A stretch of DNA of 64,000 bases from Laguncularia racemosa (GCA_037954665.1 JBBMOL010000133.1:496001-560000); one strand, 5' to 3'. Numbered from the stretch's first letter, positions 50,301-61,720 are shown. Numbers and translations are program-made. Notes: generated from the sequence alone by a model not told the origin.

Positions 50301-51632
50301 AGCTATCAATGTTTGAAGATGTATTCCAGGTACAAGTGAATTGTCCTAAGTGTTTTGAATTACCTAATGAGAAAGAATGTAACTTTGTGGCCATGGTTAG
50401 GGATTAGAGGCATCCGTACATTGACTATTTGAAGAATAACGTCTTGCCCACTAATGGTACTGATGCTAAACTCGTGAAAAAGAAGGCTAGAAAGTATCTA
50501 ATACATGAAGATGAATTGTATAGAGTCTCATTTATGAGTAAACCCCTTAGGTGTATCTTACCCCTAGAGATAAAAACAATATTGGCTGAAGCCTATACTG
50601 GATAATGTAGGAAACATAGGGAGGAAGGAAGCTATATTATCACTTGCTTGATATAGGATATTATTGGCCAACTATGGAAGTTGATGCCTTTAATTTTGTT
50701 AGGAAGTATGTCATTTGTCAGTAATATGGCAATGCCATTTATGCTTTTGTAGTCATGCTCTATAGCATAACGACTTTATAACCTTTTCACACTTAGGCAT
50801 TTGACTTTATTGGTCCCATTCACTTACCATCGAGGGGATGCATTTGAATCATAACTGGGATTAAGTGTTTTACCAAACAGGTAGAGGCAGTTCCACTAAA
50901 GAAGGCTATAGGACCAAAAGTTGTGAATTTTATAAGGGAGAATATTATACGCAGATTCGAAATTCCAAAGTTCATATTATCTAACAATGGCACTCCTTTT
51001 GTCAATTCTCATGTTCGGCAGCTATTGGCTAGCTATAGCATTGATCATGTCAAGTCTATGCCTTACTACCTAAAAGGTAATGGACAAGCGTAAGCTACAA
51101 ATAAGAGTCTATTAAAAGTGCTTAGTTGCATGGTTCATGAAAACCGCAAAGAATGGCATGATAAATTGTCACTAGGGATTACAAGACATCAAAGCAAAAA
51201 CCAACTCAAGTGACGGTCTTCTCTTTGGTATATGGATTAAGGTAGTAGTTCTAGTAGAGGTTAAGATTCCCTCCACCTGACTAGTTATCAACATTGAGCT
51301 TGAGCCAGATACTTTGCAAATACTAGACTTAGAGGCCTTGGAGGAAAAGAGAGACGCTGCTAAACACAATTTGATCCATTATCGGCATAAACTAAGTGTA
51401 GCTTAAAATCGTTTGGTAAGAAAGAGATCATTCTAATAGGGGTGATGTTGTACTTTGAGCAGTAGAGCATGTGTGTCGAGGTATTCCAATGCTGAAATTT
51501 ACACCCAAGTAGGAAGGACCTTTTATTGTTGAAGAAGTTCATGATAGTAGTTATTGTAAGCTCTGTAATCCAAGAATGGATGCTATCACTACTCTCATTA
51601 ACTTTCAGTATATTAAAAAGTTTCACTTGTAA
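47370..51632 (+). pseudogene. Tat element pol: protease, RT, RNase H, archaeal-type RNase H, integrase
   Basis: Protease at about 47380-47640 begins IDTGSSLNIL, with the catalytic DTG/DSG motif. RT at about 48200-49090 has FMDGFSGYN before a stop and an intact YVDD box (48729-48740). RNase H spans about 49090-49440 (ASQKLRHYFLAHKI). The second RNase H at about 49610-50010 has YYTNDEVAYEALLLKL and FGLKELILAPYR. Integrase at about 50790-51130 has DFIGPIH, then SNNGTPF where the second catalytic Asp is replaced by Asn, and a TAA where the third catalytic Glu belongs. The C-terminus ends at TAA 51630-51632. Many internal stops are TAG/TAA/TGA at codons that are Gln, Arg or Trp in relatives, consistent with methyl-cytosine decay. 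Non-functional. Confidence 0.82.
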
Positions 51633-52612
51633 AAGAAAAATGTATCGAAAAAGCAAATGAATGAAATGACAAGCCCAAGTCATATGAGCTTGCTTTTACA
51701 TATTTATCTATGTCTTCCTCTCTTTAGCATTATTGCGAGATTAAGAGAGAGTTCTCCTTTAATACATATCATATATGTTTTGCACATTGTTACATTGCTG
51801 CTACTTAGTATGAGGTTTATCTCCTAAGTGCGCAATGTTTATTCAATTCATGATATGTTAGCGGGCTAGAGTATTACATCCTGGGTGCGTAACATAACAC
51901 ATTCATTTTAACGTAGCTTAAATTCATCAAGTTTTGAGTAAGTTAAGTAGTGGGTAATACCTCTTTAACTAATGATGCCATTACTTTCAAGTTTAGACAA
52001 TACGTGTTATCGTTGTTATCTCTTTTTCATTATTGTTAATGTAAGGATTACTGCTTGCAAATGAGAAACATAGCTTAGTCGCGTAGGATCTTATGAAATT
52101 AAAAGAAAAAATTACAAAGTGTTGTGTCGATATTACAACATTTATATTATGGTATACTATTAATTGACATGGGATGAGAGATTCAAAGTAAATACAAGGT
52201 AGCATTCATTAACAGAAGTAATTCTATAGACAACGTGCTAAGAGTAACTCATAAAAAAAAGAAAAAAAGAGATAACATCGTACATCGATGTTCTTGAAGC
52301 ATAGTGAATATGTGCATAATGTAATAAAGGAAGTCCAAACAAAATAAATAGAGTAAGATTGACAGCTTAAGACTCAATAATAGACTTTGTGGTAGAGTCT
52401 AAGTCCCTATTCTCAAGAAGCTCCTTCTTTTCAAGCTCAACTTTCTCAAGTTTAACCTTGAGGCAATCACATCACTTTATAACCTCTTGGCAATCAAATA
52501 TCTTTTAAGCTTAAGCAGCAATGAGCTCCGTCTTATTAATCTTAAACCTTAAGATATGAGTTGTAGTAACACTAGTAACTAACAAATCTAACTCATCTAT
52601 AGATAGTGAACT

Positions 52613-55475
52613 TTAGCATTTGCCTAAAAGCTTAACAGCTCTCCTTAATAGTGCAATAATACCACTGGCCTCCATGCTTTGACAAATAAACCTCGACCAA
52701 AAGTTCCCTTCTATCGCATACAAGCGCTCTAGTGGAACTAAAAGATAGGAAGGCACAATATAGCCATGAAAGTAAGAAGTCTCAATTGAACTCATTGTTG
52801 AGATAGAGGGACCTCCTCTCTTAGTTAGCTTTGGTATCATAGTGGCTGGGAGAGGATGAAAACTAGGGACTGATGTAATGGGAAGAACGTGACTGAAAAC
52901 AGGTGGAGTACTAGCCATTAGGATACCATGACTAGAAGTAGATGTGGGATCACCAACGGTGGAAGAAGTATAGCTAGAAATGGGTGGGGGCTTATTAGTG
53001 TCAATGATAGCCATGAAGGTGCTACCTGATGTAACATGAGAAGACTTAGCATCCAACAAAGTACTGGCATAGACCTGAATTTGGCTCTCCTCTAGATACG
53101 TAGTCTCATGGTCATCTTAATCGACCATCCAACTTAACTCATGAATCACACTATCACCACCCCTGTCTGCCTACTCTAGTAAACCGGTTTCATTATTATG
53201 TTGTTATGGATGTTCATCTTGATCATCATCATTATCTACAAAAGACCCACCCCTATCACCAAGAGTATGCTTGAGAGTCTCCTTGAAATATACTAACTTT
53301 GTATCTGTATCTCCTTCATCCTCATCAACATCTGTGGTGGCTATAGGATAGTCCTTGAGTCACAACACTTTTCCATTGCCATAACGATTTGGAAAAGGGC
53401 AAGGGATAGGGGGAGCTGACTTTAATGTGATAGCACCTCTAGAAACACTAGTAGCTGTATCATTAGAATGACTATTCTTCACTCTTTGTTCAATTGAAGC
53501 CTTACTAGTATCATTTGCTCCTGTGTCTTATAAAGAAAAAAAAAGATGAGAAAAATATCAATAAAGGAAGCAAAAAAGGAATGAATGATGATTGAAGAAA
53601 AAGACTAATAATTTTATTACCTCATAGATATACATGTGTTTAATCTATTTGATTGCTAGTGTGACAAACGTTGTGGGATCGCTTTGTGACCTATCTTTAT
53701 GTTCTTTAGGAACTTGAAAATAGAACTTGTACTTAGGAATGATTGGCTTCGGTATGGTATCATTCACTTTTGTGGCAATATACTCTTTAAGCCCATCGAT
53801 ATAGTTATTTTAATATTGCAACCACTGGTTGGAGGTGATACTAAAACACTTTATAGATGGGAAGAATAGTTACCTGACATGCGAGTGAATATCTTTATGG
53901 CTTTTAGGGTTAAGCGCTTTGTGACACTTATTGAAGTCTTTATTGATGTTGATCTCATGAGGCACACCTTAATCAAATCTTAATTGTCAAGAAACTCGAT
54001 GTGGTGAATATATTACAACACTACGCTTAAGGAAGAATGTGGATGAACCACGCTAGTCATGGAGTGTAGGAAGCCCTCCAAGTGTACACTAAAGGATAAA
54101 TTCTGTCTTAGCATTCGTAAGTTACTCACAATACCCTATCAAAGTCATCAAATCTTTGGAACCTGAAGGATAGACATCTGAACACCACTCATGCCCAACG
54201 AACTTGCTTTTGTAGAAGCTGAAGCTGACCTCACGGATGTCATCTATAACATAAAGAATTGCACTTTAGGGCTTCTTGTCCACCCATGCCTAAGCCTTAG
54301 ACTCAACAGAAGCAAGTTTGCTAACGAGGGTTCCAGGGTATCTCTTATAATGTTCATAGAAGAATAATCACAAAAATGCTAAGTTAACATGCAACACTAC
54401 CATATTTAGACCCTTTGACTGCGCCATGGCTTCATGATATAGATCCAATTATCGGTGTAAAAGACCAAAAAATAAAAGACCAAGTGCGAAATGCTCACCA
54501 CATGCGATGTGAACTGCCAAATGAAAGAGATGAGGACTTACCCCCTTCCTTGTCCTGCTAGGGAATATGTACACGGATAGCCAATAAGCGAGGAAGGCCT
54601 CTAGCTTATACTTAAAATAGAAGATCACATATTATATCAAATTCCCTAACTAAGATATAAGTAATGAAAGAAAGGAGATTTGTAAAGTAATATGTAAGTA
54701 CTTATTTGCATCTATAGCAAGGCCCTTTAGCTCAAGTTTGCTCATGTTCAAAGAAACATCTAATCTAAGCACAAAACAAAGTGTGCCTGTGACTATTAAT
54801 AGCCAATCGCAAGTCTTTCTTCAATAATTCTATCAACTTTTTATCTTCTTCGAAAACCTAGCTAGTGGTAATATTAGTTAACCCAAAAAATTGAAAATCT
54901 AAGAGCATGTAGGTACCCTCCAAGGTAGGAGTGATCTTACCCCATGCAGTCACGGATGTATGGGTTTGAGTGCTCTAGCGGGAAATAACAACTCGCCATT
55001 TCTCATTGTCTTGTAAGTGAAGGAAGTTCAAACAAGAAGAAATCTATATGGAGTAACAAACCTCTACTTTCTCAAGAATAGGCCCATATGTCTTGTTGTT
55101 TACAATGTGATGCACTTACGATTGCCAACTAGTAAATGTCTGCCTCTGGTAGGCGAAGAGACTGTCTGAAAGTGGAAGCTCTTATCTCTCATTCCTAAAG
55201 CGTAGTACGGAACCCCGACTTATATCTACACGACTCATCACTGAAGGTTCTAGCTCTATGAAAATTAGTCCACTTGTTGTAGAGTAATGCATAAATAATT
55301 TTTTGCCATTCTCCTCTATTTCATGCCAAAAAAAGTCCTTCAAAATTGTTGTGTCGGGCTATGCCTCACTAGGTGAAGACACTTTGGGAACATGTCCATC
55401 TGAATTTATCAATACTTCACTGTTTTTATTAAGAACACTCAAGTAGAGTCTACTCTTTCTGAACTCTTTACCCAT
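52613..55475 (-). pseudogene. Antisense ORF of the Tat element with plant mobile domain (PMD), degenerate
   Basis: Read on the minus strand from ATG 55475-55473 to TAA 52615-52613, this is a decayed frame of about 950 codons, with one or more frame changes because the two ends are in different frames. Near 55020-54860 it reads VTAWGKITPTLEGTYMLL, and near 54590-54430 AYWLSVYIFPSRT, LFHLAVHIACGEHFALG and LHR. These are characteristic of the PMD family (aminotransferase-like/plant mobile domain, PF10536). The S/P-rich C-terminal part (53059-52613) is still open. PMD is otherwise found in plant genes and DNA transposons. Extra ORFs with a DNA-transposon-associated domain are known in Tat elements. 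What the protein does for the element is unknown. Confidence 0.68.
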
Positions 55476-55869
55476 TCTCAAGCTAAAATATAGAAGTGGT
55501 AGCAATGACTATGTATGCTTCCTACCACTTAGGGAAGGAGAGGAAGAATAAATATTGACTTGATCATTGGATGCTACGCTCCCTACAAAATATAAGGAAG
55601 TATTATTAGTAAAATGAGGAGGGGATATGTTATTAACAAAATGAAGTGTCATTACACCTTGAGAATTATAAATAAGAAGTAAACAATATGGTGTGTGGAT
55701 GCAAAAGTGAAATGAAGTGCACATGGATGCATAAGTAAAGCAAGGTACATATGGTAGATGTATAAGGGAGTAAAGCAACTAAGTTTAAAAGTCCTTCTAT
55801 GGAATGAAGACGCGCATGGTAGAGGTGATATGCATATCTACAAGTTGTATACATTATAACTGAAGGGGT

Positions 55870-56031
55870 GTAGTGAGGAAGCTTATGCATGAAAGGTCAA
55901 TCAATTAAACATCGAGTGCATGTGTAGTGAGGTAGTTTATGTATGCAAGGTTAATTGATCAAATGTTGAGCACATGTGTAACTAGGAAGCTCACGTATTT
56001 AGTATCGGTTAGTCAAACATTGAATGCATAA
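55870..56031 (+). repeat. 54-bp tandem repeat, three units, in Tat 3' region
   Basis: Three diverged head-to-tail units start at 55870, 55924 and 55978, each of the form 'gtagtgagga..tt.atg.atg..aggt.aat..ataaa'. The array sits between the antisense ORF and the expected 3' LTR. Confidence 0.7.
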
Positions 56032-56059
56032 GTACATGTATGAGAAGAAAAATTAATTG

Positions 56060-56145
56060 AACCCACGCCTATACTACATTACCTCCATCAAGCTAATACA
56101 TAAGAGTACATTACATTACTTCCATCAAGCCAATATACGAGGGAA
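56060..56145. repeat. Short tandem duplication (about 35-bp unit)
   Basis: 'tacattacctccatcaagct' is repeated shortly after as 'tacattacttccatcaagcc', each followed by an 'aatataya' segment. Also in the Tat 3' region. Confidence 0.55.
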
Positions 56146-56149
56146 GCAA

Positions 56150-57008
56150 ATATTTTGACCTATATGTTACTTAAAATTCATAAATGATCGACACTCAATT
56201 ATGAAAGATGTTGGAAGTCTACATGTAATAAATAGCATAACAATTGGACATTGGGTATAAAGAAAAAAAGAGGTAGCCTCATTTATAATATTATGGTATA
56301 TGCTCTTGTTGAAGCTAAAGTAGTATCTACTTGCAATTACTGGTTGTCTTTATGAGGTTAAATGTTTGATCGAGTAATGCTCCACACTCATCGACTTAGG
56401 GTATGAAGCTCTTTGATAGTTAGTCACAACACATGAGATATGGGAACGGTGAATTAAACTTATCTTGAATTAGATGATTGAATTATTATGGTATCATATG
56501 CTGTGCCTTCCTTATGAACTTATTGCGCTAAGGTGAAGATGGCGACCTATGCTTAAGCCATCAAGTTTCTTTTTAAGATTTAAAGCTATGTAAATATAAT
56601 TGTATGAGTCTTGGTTTAGTGCGCAAAAGGCTATGTTTACATAGTGTGGCAATATTGTTGGTAATGGTTTATACCGATTAGTGGTAGCGTAATCTGCCTT
56701 GGATTTCGAGTAAGATGCTTAAGCCATGTTAAACTTATTCCAACATTATTTTCTCTAGCAAAAGATTTTCTCGAGTAAGATGATTAAAGTTTGTTTTGTT
56801 TAGATTAGCTATTGAATTTTGTCCATAGTAATTTGATCACAGGAAACCAATTGGGTTGAAGTAGTAGACATTAAATTACAAGTCATGAATTACAAATGAA
56901 TAGATGCTTGGAATGGGGAAAAGAAAGTTTGTATAATCTATGATAGATTTCTCAATTGATTTGATGCAATTGCTTGAGGACAAGTAAGAGTTTAAGTGTG
57001 GGGGAATT
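56150..57008 (+). mobile_element. Retroelement 3' untranslated remnant and Athila polypurine tract
   Basis: No coding frame is seen. The last part reads 'cttgaggacaagtaagagt' and then 'aagtgtgggggaattt' (56993-57008), the conserved sequence and purine-rich tract found just before the 3' LTR of plant Athila elements. Where the Tat remnant stops and the Athila remnant starts cannot be placed. Confidence 0.55.
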
Positions 57009-58651
57009 TGATAGAGCCATTTTATACTCAATCTTTATAGTATAAATTGTGTTAAATTATTATTGATTTTATAGAAATCATAAGGAAATGGTACTTTAAT
57101 TCTATCATCGTGATAAATCAGGTTAAATGGAGTTAAGGATGCTAATTCAAGTATTTTAGAGAAGTCATCTACAACTTGGATCAAGACAAGGAATTACACC
57201 ACCGGAGGAAGCACGGTTTGAGGCACGGCCAAGGTTCCAACCATGTTACACACTGGACAAGAAGGCAAAAATGAGGACTTTGAACAGAGAGAGACACGGC
57301 TTAAGGCACGGCCGTGGTGGAAGCCGTGGGAGAAACCGTGCTTGGAGCCGTGGTGGAAGCTAGGTGTGCCAAGGAGAAGAAAGTGTGGAACATCAACCAG
57401 ATGAAGGCACGGCTTGAAATCTAGCCGTGGGTGTAACCATGGTACACACTGGACACGGATGAAGACTTGAAGATTATGCACAGATGAAGGCACGGCTTGA
57501 AATCTGGCCGTGTGTCTAACCGTGGTTCACACTGGGCACGGATGAAGACTTGAAGAATATGCACAGAGGATGGCACGGCTTGATCCACGGTCGTGTGTTG
57601 AGGCGTGCCAGGCAGAAGAATCTTCACTTCTCGAAATCTACTTGGAAAAGGAAAGATATTTTCGTATCTTGCTAGTAAAAGATCACATGCTACCCCCCTA
57701 ACAATATAAATAGAACCAACCCTAGAGGGTTAGGACAACTTTTAAACTTTTAAACTTTTGATCTTGGATTCTTGGATCTTGAAGAAGGAAACGCGGAGGC
57801 AGAGCATGCAACCGGGTTCATTATGTTTCTATCTTTTATTTTCGTTTTATTGATGAACATTGTAGCTAAGCTACTTTTCTAGCCAAAGGGTCATAGATGT
57901 TTAATTCTCCACGAATTGTGAGGTCTAATTGACTTGTATTTATTCTATTCTTTGTTTTCGGGTATTCATATATCTTCTGATCGTTTTGTCATTATTATCT
58001 TTGTTGATTGGTATGAATAGAGCTCTTCTACTCAATTAGCAAGTTAATATATTGTCAACTAGCACGTCAAATCCGTAATTGTTTGATTGTTCTAGTCTTA
58101 GTGACGCAATAACATGTTTGGTTATAAAAGAGATGATCGAATTCATGTTATGGAGGTGTGTGATCATGTTTAAATAGGTTATCTTATAATCTACTGGCAT
58201 GAATCGGTGGTCTCTCTAGATCTTAATGCTATTGATAGATTAAATCCTAAGCGCTTGTCTAAGGGTTATTTAATCAATAAGAGAAATAATTCAAAGCGCT
58301 TGTCCGAGGTTATCGAGGAAGTAAGGAGAGATAGGTTGTTAGAGCTTGTTAATAACCATAACCAATTTATCTAGAACAAGAATAGAGAACATTTGCATCA
58401 ATGATCAATTCCTAGAATTAAACCATCTTGATTCCTTTGGCTAGGCTTTTTATCAATATACAACTTTCTTATCTTGTTTTAACTTTATTCGATTCACAAA
58501 CCAAACCCCCCATTTTTCCTTTTCCCTTTTATTCTCCTTGAATAGAAATAAGTTTAACCAATCTCTGTGGATTCGACCCTACTCACCACTATATGCAAAT
58601 CATATAATTGTCTAGAGTAGGTTTTATTTTTGTTGGATTCGATACCCATCA
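57009..58651 (+). mobile_element. Athila-type Ty3/gypsy LTR, 1,643 bp
   Basis: Starts TGATAGAGCC directly after a polypurine tract and ends GATACCCATCA, giving TGAT..ATCA ends. Near the right end 'caatctctgtggattcgacc' is a conserved R/U5 word of Athila-type LTRs. 'caatataaatagaacc' (about 57703-57718) is a TATA-like candidate. No Athila coding region or second LTR copy is in the window, so this is a 3' LTR with a short internal stub. It contains the 83-bp tandem repeat. Confidence 0.75.
57210..57605 (+). repeat. 83-bp tandem repeat with 'cacgg' words inside the Athila LTR
   Basis: Units starting 'ggcacggcttga' occur at 57406, 57489 and 57572, spaced exactly 83 bp, with more diverged units from about 57210. 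Each carries an opposed 'gccgtg' word, giving short palindromes such as 'cacggcc..ccgtg'. Overlapping minus-strand frames (57194-57627) are repeat artefacts. Confidence 0.8.
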
Positions 58652-59437
58652 GTTTGATTATGTGATTTAAATTGGGTTTTGTCTATGCATGTAAATTCAT
58701 TTCCACAATAACCACTCTCTTACCACCCCACCCCCCCCCCCCCCCCCCCCCCCCAAACCTCCTTTTTTTTTTTTAACTTGTCCTTCCTTATTGACATAGC
58801 ATAACACGTGTGAATTGTGTTGAAATTATTACAAATTGTTGATTCTACAAATACCCAGAGTGTAATGTTTAAATATTTATCGATTATAAGAATTCATAGG
58901 GATTTGGCATCCAAATTCAAAAATTGTATAAAATTCGTAAATTTGGGAAAGAAATAGAGCAAAACTGCTCATAATAAATTTTCACATTCCATCATAATCT
59001 ATCCCTTTTGTCCTAGGGCATACAAATAACAGTAAGTGCAAACTGCCCAAAAATAAAGATAAAAATTTACCAAAAAAAGAAACGTCTAAATGTTGAGTCT
59101 AATTTTTACATTTTTTCATTATATTCCTAATCCAATTCATATTAGATCCTATGCTCATCCAATATAAATTCTCGACTTGAATTAAGAATTTTATTATTTA
59201 TTTGGAGTCGCTACCTAATTGAAGTTGGGAGAAATTATTGAATTATAACTAATTTACTGGATTAGTTCTAATTTGGACAACTAGTTGATGAGATTTCCTC
59301 TTTTTATTTTTAGAAAAGAAAAAGAAGAAAGAAAAAAAAAGAGGTTCTCGACTTGGGGGCTATCCTATTAAAATTCTAAAGTTACCACTTTATCCTTCTG
59401 AAATCTATGTCATATTCTGATATCTTTAAAAATTACA
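58652..59437. other. Inter-element DNA with poly(C) and poly(T) tracts
   Basis: No gene. It contains C24 (58731-58754) followed by 'aaacctcc' and a T run, a purine-rich stretch near 59310-59345 and otherwise AT-rich sequence. Confidence 0.6.
58731..58754 (+). repeat. Poly(C) tract, C24
   Basis: An uninterrupted C24 run (G24 on the minus strand), with a T homopolymer a few bases downstream. It is prone to length error and can form i-motif or G-quadruplex structures. Confidence 0.85.
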
Positions 59438-59445
59438 CTAATCAC
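59438..59445. repeat. hAT-like element target-site duplication, left
   Basis: CTAATCAC, identical to 60868-60875. Confidence 0.75.
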
Positions 59446-60867
59446 CATTGTTGTCAAAATTGCGTTTCAACTTGTACGATTCAACGATTTTATGAGTTTG
59501 TATATATATTCCCAGTTAACTCGCATACAAAATCGGAGATGAGCAAAATCGTAATAAAATTGCGATTTTGAATAGTAAAATCGTTCAAAATCGCGATTCT
59601 ATCCGTTTCAACCGATTCCACAAATATTTACAACTACAAGCTTCTACGCAAATAACACACGGCCGTGTCTCAGACCGTGTACTCAACCGTATATGTTTCT
59701 ATAGATTTTCCAAGCTCAAAACACGGCCGTGCCTTCAACCGTGTGTTCAACCGTGTGTGCTTCTGTGGGCATGTTTCCTTGACATACGACCGTGCAATTT
59801 AATTACCCGGCCGTGCTCTTCCCCTGTTCCTTCCAAAAAGCATTTTTCTTCGTGTTTTCTTATCCAAGCCCAAACTTTTAATAAACAACTGTGGGCTTAA
59901 TTGTTAAAAGCCCTCTAGAGTCTAAGGGGCGTTGCCCCCTTGAAACCCCCACCGGGGTGGCGTCCTCGTGCTTTCCTGTCGTAGGGAAGTATGAGTCATA
60001 CCCTAACATGTTCGTCGGTCATCACTCCTCTCTTGTCAGTGTGTTACATTGCATTGAAGTCTTTGTGTTTGTGTTCGTCGATTGTTAGTTTTCTTGTTCC
60101 TATTTGTGATCATGTTCGTATTAAAGCACTTATGTTTGATTGTTGCAACTTTCCTTATTTTAACTAATATTTTTGTAATAGTAAATAAAATAAATGGTAG
60201 ATAACTTTAATTTTATAAGAATTTTTTAGATTTTTAATTTTATAGGAAAGGTATAAATGTATTTATATTTCTATCTTTTCAATATATCATTCTCATAGTT
60301 AAGTAAATGTGAGATATTGTTAAGTAAATATATTTTGAATTAATAATCACGAATAGTGCAAAAATTTACTTAGTAATATATAATTTTGAAGGTTTTCTTG
60401 TTATGGTATCTTCTTTATTATGTACTTTTGGTCATTTTTTAATATTACTCCTTTCTAATAGTATATCTTCATTATCAATTTTTATTTATTAGTAATTTCT
60501 TAAAGTCACAATTGATTTTTAAATTTTATCTATTATCTTTTAACTTTCGTATATAGAACTAGGTGAAACTTGTTTTATACATGATTTATCATTTTAGAAA
60601 TAAAATATCTATATTATACAACTTATACTCGATTATCTATATTATGACTTTTATTGCAAATTTGCAATTTATGGCTAAAATAAATACTTAATTTCCTTAT
60701 TTCTATTATTAATTATATTTTTTAATGACTATTGTAAGTAAATTTATAATATTTGAAAGTTATTTTACATAGGTTGTAGAAACTTACATTTCTACGTTCT
60801 GTTTCTATGTTCCGATTCTACGGACCCCTTAGCGATTCTACATAAAATCGCGATTTTGACAACCATG
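59446..60867. mobile_element. hAT-like DNA transposon, non-autonomous, with GC-rich cargo (1,422 bp)
   Basis: The terminal inverted repeat is CATTGTTGTCAAAATTGCG at the left. The reverse complement of the right end is CATGGTTGTCAAAATCGCG, with two mismatches in 19 bp. The element is flanked by a perfect 8-bp duplication CTAATCAC, the size expected for hAT elements. 'aaaatcgcgatttt'-like words recur near both ends. No transposase is present. The segment 59655-59960 is markedly richer in G+C than the AT-rich remainder. Frames at 59568-59900 and 59891-60088 have no known domain. Confidence 0.7.
59655..59960. repeat. 'cacggccgtg'-rich and palindromic cargo inside the hAT-like element
   Basis: Contains 'acacggccgtg' twice (59658 and 59719 areas) and several 'accgtgt' words, like the Athila LTR repeats 2 kb upstream, then 'ggggcgttgccccc' and 'ccccaccggggtgg' near 59926-59957. 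It looks like captured or nested repeat material. Confidence 0.5.
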
Positions 60868-60875
60868 CTAATCAC
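60868..60875. repeat. hAT-like element target-site duplication, right
   Basis: CTAATCAC, identical to 59438-59445. Confidence 0.75.
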
Positions 60876-61434
60876 GATTTGGATAATGGTTTTTTTTTTT
60901 TATTCTTTTTAGAGTTGCCCCATAAGTATGCTTATGTACTTACTATTCGGGATCAAACAAGCCGTAATTCACTTTTTATGAAAAAGCTTTAGCTGATTTG
61001 TTTAAGTTTTAATTATGAAAACACATCGAGTTTACACTCATTATCATTTTCAAGATTTAAAAAAAAAGCCTAAGCCTAAGCTTAAGTTTTATTATTTCAT
61101 TTTCTAAAAGTCTTGATTTAAGGAAAACCAATTTTGAATTTATTTTTAAAAAAAGATTTTTCTAAGTGATAAAATAATTCATTGTTAATTTTTAATTCAT
61201 ATTATTAATATATCTAATTCTAATTTAATAATTAAATTTTATTTTTTTATTTATATTTATATTTTTTATTTTTTTTATATTAAATTAGACATATTTATTT
61301 ATTAAAATTTTAAAACCTAATTAATTTTTTTTAATTTTCGGATTACTATTAAAAAATTTATTTCTAATAAATGAATATCTAAATTAAATGGATAAATAAA
61401 TGAAATAAAATAAATAAAAAAAAACCAACTAAAC
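60876..61434. other. AT-rich DNA, no gene seen
   Basis: Very AT-rich, with a poly(T) run at about 60890 and a short 'cctaagcctaagcttaag' reiteration near 61070-61087. It may be part of the second Tat LTR or its flank. Confidence 0.5.
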
Positions 61435-61720
61435 TGGGTGTGGTTCGCGGGTCGGATTGGTCGGGTCGCGTCGTAGCAGTTGAAAGATTCTTGTCGGTGG
61501 TGTTCTGGTGGCTTTCGAAAGAGGTTGAAGGCTGCTTTTAAGCTTTATGAGGGTGGGTAATCCAACCATGATGGTGGATTTCTTCAGAAACGCCTCCAAG
61601 TGGTGGTCTATGGCTTGGTTGGTGGTCGCGACAAAGGGGGAAATCGGGCGAGCTTCAAAACTTCTGATTTTTCACTCTTTTCTCACTTTTGATCCGTGAT
61701 CTAGCTTCCCCACGTCGTGC

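Larger units (their letters stand above)
45449..56500 (+). mobile_element. Degenerate Tat-lineage Ty3/gypsy retrotransposon, internal region
   Basis: The order gag, protease, reverse transcriptase, RNase H, second (archaeal-type) RNase H, integrase is visible on the plus strand from about 46.0 to 51.63 kb. An antisense PMD-type ORF (55475-52613) and a 54-bp tandem repeat follow. The double RNase H is the hallmark of the plant Tat lineage. Every domain is broken by stops or frameshifts. No matching 3' LTR was found, so the right end is approximate and may be truncated or displaced by the Athila sequence at about 56.7-58.65 kb. Confidence 0.8.

Noticed and set aside
57194..57627. Two overlapping minus-strand frames with H/P/S-rich repeats
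   Set aside because: They arise because the 83-bp LTR repeat stays open on that strand. There is no start context and no family.
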